This document shows, in pieces, positions 1 through 5,352 of a stretch of 6,079 bases of DNA; within the stretch, counting starts at the first letter, position 1, and every line of letters begins with the position of its first letter. The notes under the pieces were generated by a model that saw only the letters and a program-made list of their open reading frames with translations, did no database searches and had not been told where the DNA came from. A program made the translations under genes and the position numbers. This stretch comes from Xanthobacteraceae bacterium (GTDB taxonomy: Bacteria; Pseudomonadota; Alphaproteobacteria; Rhizobiales; Xanthobacteraceae). The stretch is taken from assembly GCA_030043175.1 (NCBI GenBank), contig JASHYD010000332.1, forward strand, positions 1 through 6,079, read 5' to 3'.

Positions 1-31
1 GATGGTCGCCACCGTGGCCTGACAAAGGCGA

Positions 32-57
32 GGGCGTGACAAAACCGAGTCACGCCC
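32..57. repeat. perfect 9-bp inverted repeat (hairpin)
   Basis: GGGCGTGAC at 32-40 pairs perfectly with GTCACGCCC at 49-57 across an 8-base loop. No run of T follows on either strand, so a classical intrinsic terminator is not shown. It could be a terminator of a gene ending just left of the window, an operator-type dyad, or an insertion or recombination site. The dyad itself is directly visible; its role is unknown. Confidence 0.6.
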
Positions 58-278
58 AGCCAATCCCACAAAAGAGTTCAGCCTAAACTCTGGTCGCCGC
101 GATAATCTGGACGGGCTCCTAGCATAGTGAAGCCAAAATCCTCGCACCGCCCAGTCACCTAATGAGCCCACGCCTGACGACCGCGGCGGTTGGGAGCGAT
201 CTATTTCGTGGCGAGAATTTCCCGGTATGCCGTGCCGGCCCCGGGCGGCCAAGCCGCCTTTCCCGCCCGTGGCCACGG

Positions 279-386
279 CAAACGCTGCCGACGATCGCAG
301 AGCCCCTCCGCGTCCACCACTACTACGTAGTCACGATCATCGCGCCGAAGAGAGTACGTCAGCGGCGCCACCGACAGGGAGTTCGC
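279..386 (-). pseudogene. decayed copy of the small protein encoded at 2929-3192
   Basis: The minus strand reads ANSLSVAPLTYSLRRDDRDY, then VV..DAEGLCDR..RLP. This matches the second half of the intact protein at 2929-3192, which reads [20 protein letters not shown] and [13 protein letters not shown]. The remnant lacks the residues between the VV pair and DAE (FCFSKAK in the intact copy), and about two residues around the FGG position are gone. Its N-terminal half (the TGRKGEITR and WPHHVAL parts) is absent. The surrounding open frame (201-464) is therefore not a normal gene. The family is unnamed to me, but I associate it with Bradyrhizobium and its relatives. The copy appears truncated and diverged rather than recently duplicated, because many codon positions differ. 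Confidence 0.6.
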
Positions 387-520
387 AGTGGGCTGTTCTA
401 ATTGAAGTCGGTGTGCCTGGGCTTCCGTGGCGCCCTGCAGTTCGGTAAGATCAAAACGACCCACCTCTTTAGCATTGCCGATTTGCCCTCTGTTTGGCCC
501 AATGTTTTTGGCAAAGTCGC
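387..520. other. upstream region of the sensor kinase, no clear promoter
   Basis: This stretch separates the decayed minus-strand remnant from the kinase start. I see no convincing sigma-70 -35/-10 pair, no operator dyad and no strong Shine-Dalgarno sequence ahead of the ATG at 521. A minus-strand frame starting at 464 and reading MGRFDLTELQG feeds into the remnant, but I do not recognise it. Confidence 0.3.
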
Positions 521-2023
521 ATGGACGAGCAATCTATAGTTCCCGCTATCCTACCTGCTGGCAGTGGGCAGAAGCGACTAGCACTCATTGTCGCACTACT
601 CGTACCCGTTCCGTTCATCGCGATCATACCGATCGGCCAAATTCAGCTGCCTCGGGTCGATTCATTCATTCCTGTTGTGGACACGGCGATCCTCATTAAC
701 GATTCCATCACCGCGACACTCTTGCTCGCGCTCGTCACGACTACACGTCTACGGTCGCTTCTTGCGCTCGCGGCCGGATTCCTCTTTACTGCCTTCCTAA
801 TTGTACCTCACGCCCTAACCCTTCCCGGCGCCTTTACTCCAAACGGCTTGCTCGGTGCGAGACTTCAAACCCCCGCTTGGCTAAATGAGTTTTGGCACTT
901 AGGACTCCCGTCCGCTGTCATCGCTTACGCCTTATTGAAGCGCGCTGATGGCGCGAACTCGATACCGCGTCGTGCCAAACATCTTGCTATTTTCGGAATG
1001 GTCGGTTTGGTTTTCGCACTAACGTGCACCCTGCTGTGGCTGACCACGGAAGGTCTTGAGTTTTTACCGCCCATCATGACTGACCTACTTCATTCCGACG
1101 CCGCTTGGGATTCTATTCCACCGGTTGTGCTAAGCATTACGGCAATTGCGCTGCTTTGGCCGTCGCGAGACTCGGCGCTCGATCTATGGCTATTGGTTGT
1201 ACTTGAGATATGGATGTTGGACGCACTCCTGTTTTACAAGCTGACCACGCGTTATAGTCTCCTTTGGTACGGAGGCAGAGCATTTGCGACTTTTGCTGCG
1301 AGCCTTGTTTTGCTCTTCTTGCTTTCTCAGACGACAGTGCTTTACGGGCGCCTCGCCCGCTCACGTATAATGCTAAAGCGGTCGGAAGAGACCAATCTAC
1401 TGTTGATTGCCGAGCTTCAGCACCGAACTCGCAATCTGCTCTCTGTGGTGAGTTCGCTATCGAAAGAGACGCTTGCTTCGTGTGGCTCACTCAGCGCTTT
1501 CGCCGACACTTTCGACGCCCGCCTCGCAGCGCTATCACGCGTGCAGGGCTTATTGTTTCGAGAAAACACCAACATCGTGACGATAGGGGAACTTGTGCGG
1601 CTAGAACTGCAAGCGCTGGGAGCGCACCCGGACGGGCAACGTGTCACGGTGGGTGGCCCCGAGGTCACTCTGCCGCACAGATCCGTGCAAATCCTCGCGC
1701 TCTCCCTGCACGAGCTCGCCACAAACGCCCGAAAATATGGAGCCCTCGGGACGGCTGCGGGGCGGCTCGCCGTGACGTGGCGGGTGACGGTCGAAGATGG
1801 CGATCGTCATCTTGCGCTAGAGTGGCGCGAGAGTGGAGTCGCGCTTTGCGATAAGGCTGCTCCCGCCCGCAAAGGTTTTGGTCGGACACTGATCGAGGAA
1901 TCGCTGCCGTATCAGCTTGACGCGAAAACCCGGCTTGAGTTCGGAGACGACGACGTGTGCTGCTCGGTATTAATGACCCTTGACGCGGGTGATGGCGACC
2001 TTTCCTCACGCCACGCCGCCTGA
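521..2023 (+). CDS. membrane sensor histidine kinase, MASE4-like sensor plus HWE kinase domain
   Basis: This 500-aa protein probably senses a signal in or at the inner membrane and autophosphorylates on histidine. The first 275 residues contain about eight hydrophobic helices (roughly 19-37, 56-71, 79-97, 127-138, 155-174, 199-213, 221-238 and 254-271) with short loops, as in the MASE4 membrane sensor family. A short linker leads to the kinase core. The phospho-acceptor motif ELQHRTRNLLSVVSSL has its His near residue 301. The N-box is HELATNARKYG (Asn about 402). The WRE triplet typical of HWE kinases is at about 435-437, and a glycine-rich GFGRTLIEESL box at about 452. All key residues are present and the frame is unbroken, so it is likely functional. 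A TTG at 494 would add nine residues, but the ATG at 521 gives the more usual short cytoplasmic tail; neither has a good ribosome binding site. No receiver domain or regulator gene lies beside it, so the partner is unknown. The sensor half seems less GC-rich at third codon positions than the kinase half. Confidence 0.9.
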   Translation: MDEQSIVPAILPAGSGQKRLALIVALLVPVPFIAIIPIGQIQLPRVDSFIPVVDTAILINDSITATLLLALVTTTRLRSLLALAAGFLFTAFLIVPHALTLPGAFTPNGLLGARLQTPAWLNEFWHLGLPSAVIAYALLKRADGANSIPRRAKHLAIFGMVGLVFALTCTLLWLTTEGLEFLPPIMTDLLHSDAAWDSIPPVVLSITAIALLWPSRDSALDLWLLVVLEIWMLDALLFYKLTTRYSLLWYGGRAFATFAASLVLLFLLSQTTVLYGRLARSRIMLKRSEETNLLLIAELQHRTRNLLSVVSSLSKETLASCGSLSAFADTFDARLAALSRVQGLLFRENTNIVTIGELVRLELQALGAHPDGQRVTVGGPEVTLPHRSVQILALSLHELATNARKYGALGTAAGRLAVTWRVTVEDGDRHLALEWRESGVALCDKAAPARKGFGRTLIEESLPYQLDAKTRLEFGDDDVCCSVLMTLDAGDGDLSSRHAA

Positions 2024-2416
2024 AGCGTAGAACGATGAGGACCTGACCCTCGTCGGGGCCTGCAACACTCGTGCGCGAACCCGCTCCGTCACCAGGTATG
2101 GTTACTCAAACTCCCACAGCGTTGTGCATCGAATGGTGAGGAGATCGCTTGCGATGGGATGTTGTATCGGCGGCTTGTCCGGTTATGGCCCACAGCCGCT
2201 GTGAGCCTCGATCGGGTTGGTACGGCGGCTATGTAAGGTACTACGGACCAATTCTGGTTTTAGGTGGTAGTTGATCGCCCGGCACGGATCGCAGACGCGG
2301 CGAGCACAATTGCGTGCTAGCCAATTTTGCATCGTGATTTGCTAGCGATCTCGGCGGTCACGGTGCGATGCACCCTCGCATATTGCTGTCAGCGGAGGAG
2401 CCCCCCAAAGCTCGTC
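2024..2416. other. gene-free stretch downstream of the kinase
   Basis: No coding frame here is convincing. Frames are short, and the longest that starts with ATG on the plus strand reads MAHSRCEPRSGWYGG and ends after 29 residues; I do not recognise it. Small dyads are present: ATCGC/GCGAT at 2144-2155, two GCTAGC palindromes at 2316-2321 and 2341-2346, and GGTGC/GCACC at 2362-2374 with a three-base loop. None has a following T tract, and no terminator for the kinase can be named with confidence. The stretch may be decayed coding sequence. Confidence 0.4.
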
Positions 2417-2554
2417 CTATCTGGCACCCGTTTTCAGCTTTTGTTGACGTCTATATTGCTCAAGGCAAACAACGTTGGGCGATCGAAACCAGCGATACTC
2501 GCCGGTCCAACACTGCGACGTGTATTTGCGGCGATCTTCCTCGGGAATTGTCCA
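2417..2554 (-). pseudogene. out-of-frame C-terminal tail fused behind the J-domain fragment
   Basis: From just after the J-domain break, the next minus-strand frame is open for 45 codons to a TAG at 2417-2419 and reads EYRWFRSPNVVCLEQYRR near its end. It has no ATG, GTG or TTG, so it cannot start on its own. The composition looks like a real protein tail: aromatic and arginine-rich, with a regular pattern of the type seen in short rhizobial proteins ending in a basic tract. It is most likely the 3' end of a different gene, brought next to the J-domain by deletion. The gene it came from is not known to me. Confidence 0.4.
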
Positions 2555-2634
2555 CTATAGGCTGCCCGAATCACAATGAATTCGGCGGAAGGCAATACAC
2601 CGAGAATGGCGTAGTAATCGACGGTCGCATTCAT
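2434..2634 (-). pseudogene. truncated J-domain (DnaJ-like) protein fragment
   Basis: An ATG at 2634 opens MNATVDYYAILGVLPSAE, followed by FIVIRAAY. This is the start of a J-domain: the DYYxILGV helix I motif and the beginning of helix II (V-I-R-A-A-Y). In intact proteins, helix II continues through a lysine/arginine-rich segment to the essential HPD tripeptide. Here homology stops after 26 residues at about 2557, and the frame then runs through unrelated sequence to a stop at 2434. Without HPD it could not stimulate an Hsp70 ATPase. The open frame extends upstream to 2919, but that part belongs to a different small gene. A purine-rich AAGGAAG lies about 20 bases ahead of the ATG, too far for a good ribosome binding site. 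J-domain identity is fairly secure from the motif; the loss of function is inferred. Confidence 0.6.
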
Positions 2635-2729
2635 CTCATCAAGACCCGAACCAACTTCCTTGACCGGTATAGGGAGAAAGAACGGAAGTGGAATCGAAGT
2701 CAAGGGGATGGGTTTCAGCTGAATAGGAT

Positions 2730-2919
2730 TTAGCCTTGATAGGCCTCGATGATCCTGTCGCACGTATCCCATATCTCGTCGGGCGCGTGCTCCGCCGGAG
2801 CATCGGAGTGCGCCTCGTCCTGGGCGTAGCGAGCGCCCCGCCAACGCGCACAAGCGACGCCCGGAACAGACCAAAAGCTTGTCCGCGACCGAGGTCGCTT
2901 TTAGCATGCCCACCAGCAT
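2730..2919 (-). pseudogene. small hypothetical gene with a probable frameshift
   Basis: An ATG at 2919 sits about six bases after AGAGGG and ten bases past the stop of the 2929-3192 gene, so it looks like the next gene of that unit. The first frame reads MLVGMLKATSVADKLLVCSG with codons strongly ending in G or C. Around 2840-2870 the coding character moves to another frame, which reads RWRGARYAQDEAHSD, then EHAPDEIWDTCDRIIEAYQG, and stops with TAA at 2730-2732. That second frame has no start codon of its own. The total of 190 bases is 63 codons plus one base, fitting one inserted base (or two lost) in a gene of about 62 aa. The product is acidic at its C-terminal end and not recognised. The shift may be real decay or a sequencing error. 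Confidence 0.45.
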
Positions 2920-2928
2920 TCTCGCCCT

Positions 2929-3192
2929 CTAGCGATCGGCCCGGAATAGCTCACCGCCGAACCGCTTGGCGAAAGCCTCCGCATCCTTGGCCTTGGAGAA
3001 GCAGAACACCACGAAGTCGTTGTCATCACGGTGCATGAAGTATGTGAGCGGCATCGCCGATAGAAGGCCGGCAACGGAAAATATGAGCCGACGGTTCATG
3101 GGGTCCGACACCTTTTCGGCCGGGAGGGCAACGTGGTGCGGCCATTTGTGCTTGAGGTCACTGCGGGTAATTTCGCCCTTGCGGCCGGTCAT
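2929..3192 (-). CDS. small conserved hypothetical protein, 87 aa
   Basis: The product starts [20 protein letters not shown] and contains [19 protein letters not shown], then [15 protein letters not shown] recognise the pattern as a small rhizobial family often found in accessory regions, with no known function. It has no signal peptide or membrane segment that I trust, and is basic at the N-terminus. The start at 3192 is preferred over the longer open frame to 3393 because its ATG overlaps (ATGA) the restored stop of the upstream gene at 3189, a layout typical of translational coupling. It appears full length and intact. A decayed relative is present at 279-386 of this window. The ribosome binding site is weak, consistent with coupling. 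Confidence 0.7.
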   Translation of the reverse strand: MTGRKGEITRSDLKHKWPHHVALPAEKVSDPMNRRLIFSVAGLLSAMPLTYFMHRDDNDFVVFCFSKAKDAEAFAKRFGGELFRADR

Positions 3193-3358
3193 CGCCGTAT
3201 CGCCATCAGCCTGCTGGCCGGCACCTTGAATTCGCTGCGCCTTTCTCGATCGCGGTGGTCGCGTCCGGCGCCTCCACGGTGCCGAGCCGGACGGCATTGG
3301 CGGCGATCTTGTATATGCTCCACCTTGTCGGCTTTGACGGTTCCGGTTTCTGGGCCAT
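3189..3358 (-). pseudogene. small conserved hypothetical gene, one-base frameshift
   Basis: The ATG at 3358 opens [20 protein letters not shown], followed by [19 protein letters not shown]. This is the pattern of a short rhizobial protein whose usual ending is an EFKVPxxRLMAIRR tail. Here the reading frame leaves that ending at about 3233: as written it continues [11 protein letters not shown] and stops at 3206. In the next frame, [14 protein letters not shown] follows and stops at TGA 3189-3191. The 170 bases equal 57 codons minus one base, so a single deletion explains everything. The restored TGA overlaps the ATG of the 87-aa gene, which argues that the two were coupled. Function is unknown. 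It is either a recent pseudogene or an artefact of a single missed base. Confidence 0.65.
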
Positions 3359-3418
3359 GCGGCAAGTATCGGCCGGGAGCTACGTAGGCTCAATCAGGTC
3401 ATTCCCGGAGCGAGAGGT

Positions 3419-3685
3419 TCAACCTGGCTCCTGGTAATGCAACGTCTCGAGCGCCCGCCGGCCGTCCTCAGTAATCCTGATACGGCCGAGAGACCGGTTG
3501 CCAGCCTTGACGTTCTCGCGCTGCGTTGTAACAAGCCCGGCACGGATGAGCGGGACTAACGTCTTTCGTGTAAAGCCATTAGCGGACATGGTTGCTTCGG
3601 TAGCACCGAACGGAGTCCCGGCAAGCAATTGGAGTGCCCGGCGCTGTTCCGCACCGAGAAGCCGCTTTCGAGGGAGAGTTGGCAT
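3419..3685 (-). CDS. small hypothetical protein, possibly winged-helix-like, 88 aa
   Basis: The product has a basic N-terminus (MPTLPRKRLLGAEQRRALQL), a middle segment TEATMSANGFTRKTLVPLI, then AGLVTTQRE and a closing RIRITEDGRRALE. The helix-turn-helix-like spacing (an amphipathic helix, then NGF..KTLVPLIRAGLV, then a strand and IT..GRRAL) resembles the winged-helix pattern of MarR-type or phage-like small regulators. This fold is inferred from pattern only. It is clearly homologous to the neighbour at 3731-3988, which shares EQR.AL.LLA, GF, GL.T and RI.IT..GR.ALE. The ATG at 3685 has AGGA directly ahead of it and lies 45 bases after the stop of that neighbour, so the two probably share a transcript. 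No catalytic motif is visible. Confidence 0.7.
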   Translation of the reverse strand: MPTLPRKRLLGAEQRRALQLLAGTPFGATEATMSANGFTRKTLVPLIRAGLVTTQRENVKAGNRSLGRIRITEDGRRALETLHYQEPG

Positions 3686-3730
3686 CTTCCTGGGGGACCG
3701 AATTGATCTCCAGGATAGGAGATGGCCTGG

Positions 3731-3988
3731 TCAACCCTCAAGCGCCATCCGCCCCGCCTGGGTGATCTTGATACGGACCACCTCTATAAGCGCGCTGCCA
3801 GGACCCGTAACGACCTCGCGCTCCGCCGTTGCTAGGCCTCCGTGGACGAGGCCTGCGATCATGGCGCGATCGAATCCATGGGCAAGGACGAGCAGCTCCT
3901 CCGTGATGCCGTTCGGAAAATTGGCAAGTAGCGCGAGCGCGCTGCGCTGCTCCCTGCTGAAGCTCCGTTCTCCTGGGGACGCCGCCAT
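3731..3988 (-). CDS. small hypothetical protein, paralogue of the 3419-3685 product, 85 aa
   Basis: From the ATG at 3988 the product reads MAASPGERSFSREQRSALAL, then LANFPNGITEELLVLAHGF, RAMIAGLVHGGLATAERE and VRIKITQAGRMALEG. It aligns along its length with the 88-aa protein encoded next, so the pair is a tandem duplication that has diverged. The same winged-helix-like pattern is present, suggesting DNA binding, but this is inference. The open frame reaches back to an ATG at 4072. I prefer 3988 because the extra 28 residues have untypical codons and no counterpart in the paralogue; a GGAGG does lie 17 bases ahead of 4072. It may be the first gene of the minus-strand small-gene cluster. Confidence 0.7.
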   Translation of the reverse strand: MAASPGERSFSREQRSALALLANFPNGITEELLVLAHGFDRAMIAGLVHGGLATAEREVVTGPGSALIEVVRIKITQAGRMALEG

Positions 3989-4060
3989 ACGCACGGCGGT
4001 ATCTGAGTCGCCCGTTGGCGATGGTCGGGTAGGCCACACAGGCCATAAGAAACACCTATT

Positions 4061-4086
4061 GCGGGTATGCATTGAGAAACACCCGC
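4061..4086. repeat. 6-bp inverted repeat upstream of the small-gene cluster
   Basis: GCGGGT at 4061-4066 and ACCCGC at 4081-4086 form a perfect dyad with a 14-base spacer. A direct repeat AGAAACACC also occurs at about 4049 and 4075. The position upstream of the minus-strand cluster would suit an operator or promoter element, but no -35/-10 pair is clear and the dyad is short enough to be chance. Confidence 0.25.
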
Positions 4087-4160
4087 TGTCCTCCGGTATA
4101 AGTCCGTTCGCTGGGTGGCCGAGAGGGGTTGCTGATGGGCCACCAGGGGCTTCTGTTGAA

Positions 4161-4432
4161 ATGTATCTTTGCGACTTTCATGTTGGAAAATGGGAGCCTG
4201 ACGAGAGCATCGAGGACGCATATCACCGCGCGCTTTCAACATAACGGACGATCAGTTTCGCCGTACGCCGAAGAATGGCAGCGCACTGCAAGAAAAGCAT
4301 GCCGTTGCGATTGGTCGTATGTACGAGGTGGCCGGGCTTAACCTGAAGACAGCCACTGAAGCCGAGAAGGCATCGCTGCGACTACGTCTAATCGCCGAAG
4401 CGAGGAAGGGTGGCATGAGGTTTCCGGCTTGA
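4161..4432 (+). pseudogene. possible small gene with one frameshift
   Basis: The plus strand from an ATG at 4161 reads MYLCDFHVGKWEPDESIEDA, then YHRALST, and stops with TAA at 4242-4244. At the same point a second frame begins that looks more protein-like: ITDDQFRRTPKNGSAL, then KHAVAIGRMYEVAGLNLKTA and AEKASLRLRLIAEARKGGMRF, ending with TGA at 4430-4432. The second frame has no usual start near its beginning (ATA at 4241). A single base lost at about 4240 would join both into a protein of about 90 aa, rich in charged, helix-forming residues. I do not recognise the family. The alternative is two unrelated fragments, or a short gene starting from a rare codon. The join is inference. Confidence 0.4.
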
Positions 4433-4720
4433 GCAATGCGACAGTGCCGGCGAGCAGTTGAGGCGGCGGGTCACGGCGTGCCCACCCTACGCTTGGGTGG
4501 CCGACGACGCGGGGCAGCTTCTCCTTGATCAGCATCCGGTGCAACCTACGGAGATCGCCGTCATCAGAAACCTACCGATCATGTTCGCCGGGATCTGGCC
4601 TACGCTCTCCGTATCAAGTTGGTGCCCGGACACGAAGGTCCCCGGACCTTCGGTTGTGTCCCGCCTGCCAGCGTGTGCAGTCTCAACACCGTAATCGCGG
4701 TGGTCAGCCGGCCGTCTCTG
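4433..4720. other. no supportable gene
   Basis: Several overlapping frames are open here on both strands, as expected in GC-rich DNA, but none shows a recognisable motif or a good ribosome binding site. The ligase frame from the right continues to a stop at 4529, with sequence unlike a ligase. A plus-strand frame contains CPACQRVQ, a single Cys-x2-Cys pair, which is too little to call a zinc finger. Confidence 0.4.
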
Positions 4721-5082
4721 CCGTTCTTCGCCATCAAGCTCGATAAGGTCGAAGGCGTAGAGGATCGCGGTTCGAGCGGCCTCTCGACGGGACAACTCCT
4801 CGAACCGTGACAAGCCGTCAGGTCCCAGCACAACCGCCTCCCCGTCGATCGTGAAGTTTTCGGCCTTGATCAGCTCCGCAGCGGCCGCAATCGCCGCCAG
4901 TCGCTCCGTCCGGTCATAGGCATTCCGGCTGGAGAGTCGCACTGTGGGGCCGTCCCGGTCGACGATCATCCGGTAGCCGTCATGTTTGATTTCGTGAACC
5001 CAGTCGGTGCCGACCGGCGGTTTTGAAGCCTCAACCGGTTGAGCGGGGATGACGAAGCGGCCGGAAGAGCATCGATTTTCAT
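4721..5082 (-). pseudogene. ATP-dependent DNA ligase, 5' fragment (motifs I to IIIa)
   Basis: The minus strand encodes the nucleotidyltransferase start of a small ATP-dependent DNA ligase: FVIPAQPVEASKPP, then DWVHEIKHDGYRM (motif I, KxDG; the AMP-accepting Lys codon is at 4985-4987), SRNAYD (motif Ia), FTIDGEAVVLGPDGL (motif III) and ILYAFDLIELDGEE (motif IIIa). Such ligases seal nicks through a lysine-AMP intermediate, often in end joining. Homology ends at about 4721. The frame continues in unrelated sequence to 4529, so motifs IV and V are missing and sealing activity is not expected. No ATG, GTG or TTG exists in this frame ahead of the catalytic Lys. An ATG at 5082 (MKIDALPA) is in another frame and would join it with one added base at about 5055-5065, so the start is probably frameshifted as well. 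The family call is secure; the start is inferred. Confidence 0.75.
4811..4852. repeat. imperfect direct repeat, copy 1 (with 5228-5269)
   Basis: About 42 bases here match 5228-5269 with roughly five differences; the first 30 positions differ at only one. Both encode the motif III segment of a DNA ligase on the minus strand, so the repeat reflects two ligase copies rather than an independent element. Confidence 0.7.
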
Positions 5083-5174
5083 TGCCGGGAGAAGATAGGC
5101 CGACGCGATTCCGGTAACAACGAAGTTAACGTAGTCTTAGCCTTGGCCAGCAATTCCTGCCGCCTCCATACCCA

Positions 5175-5269
5175 CGGGCCGGATCGATAAGTGCCATCGG
5201 CCTTTTTCGAAATGATGCCCTCAGCGCCAAGCCGTCAGGTCCCGGCACAACCGCCTCGCCCTCAATCGA
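5175..5269 (-). pseudogene. second ATP-dependent DNA ligase remnant (motif III joined to motif IV)
   Basis: The minus strand reads SIEGEAVVPGPDGL, matching motif III of the ligase fragment at 4721-5082 (TIDGEAVVLGPDGL). A one-base frame change then leads straight into LGAEGIISKKADGTYRSGP, the region around motif IV (EGIxSKK) of the same family. The roughly 80 residues that normally lie between are absent. The text at the join, CGGCTTG, can be read as part of both GPDGL and RLGAEG, so deletion between short matching sequences is a natural explanation. The aspartate of motif III is replaced by glutamate. It lies upstream of, and in the same orientation as, the other fragment. It cannot encode an enzyme. 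Confidence 0.65.
5228..5269. repeat. imperfect direct repeat, copy 2 (with 4811-4852)
   Basis: This is the counterpart of 4811-4852, in the same orientation. Differences fall mostly at its right half, as expected for diverging coding copies. Confidence 0.7.
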
Positions 5270-5352
5270 CATTTGTAAGACGCCAATACCCCGCCAGAGG
5301 GCGATGTGGTAGGTTTCACCATGACCGCTTGCCTGACCCTTGGGGGCGCGGA

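Noticed and set aside
1264..1854. A 196-codon plus-strand frame inside the kinase
   Set aside because: It overlaps the intact kinase frame, which has clear motifs; the translation is arginine- and alanine-rich, as expected for an off-frame reading of GC-rich DNA.
3193..3393. N-terminal extension of the 87-aa protein
   Set aside because: It is off-frame reading of the frameshifted gene at 3189-3358; the ATG at 3192 overlaps that gene's restored stop.
3498..4244. A 248-codon plus-strand open frame
   Set aside because: It runs antisense to the two paralogous small genes at 3419-3988 and its translation has low complexity typical of a shadow frame. Only its last 28 codons (from 4161) look possibly real.
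4640..4700. Plus-strand CPACQRVQ as a zinc finger
   Set aside because: Only one Cys-x2-Cys pair is present, with no second pair or histidines at suitable spacing and no credible start codon.
5191..5352. N-terminal extension of the Tat-exported protein
   Set aside because: It would bury the Tat leader 54 residues inside the protein and overlaps the ligase remnant on the other strand.
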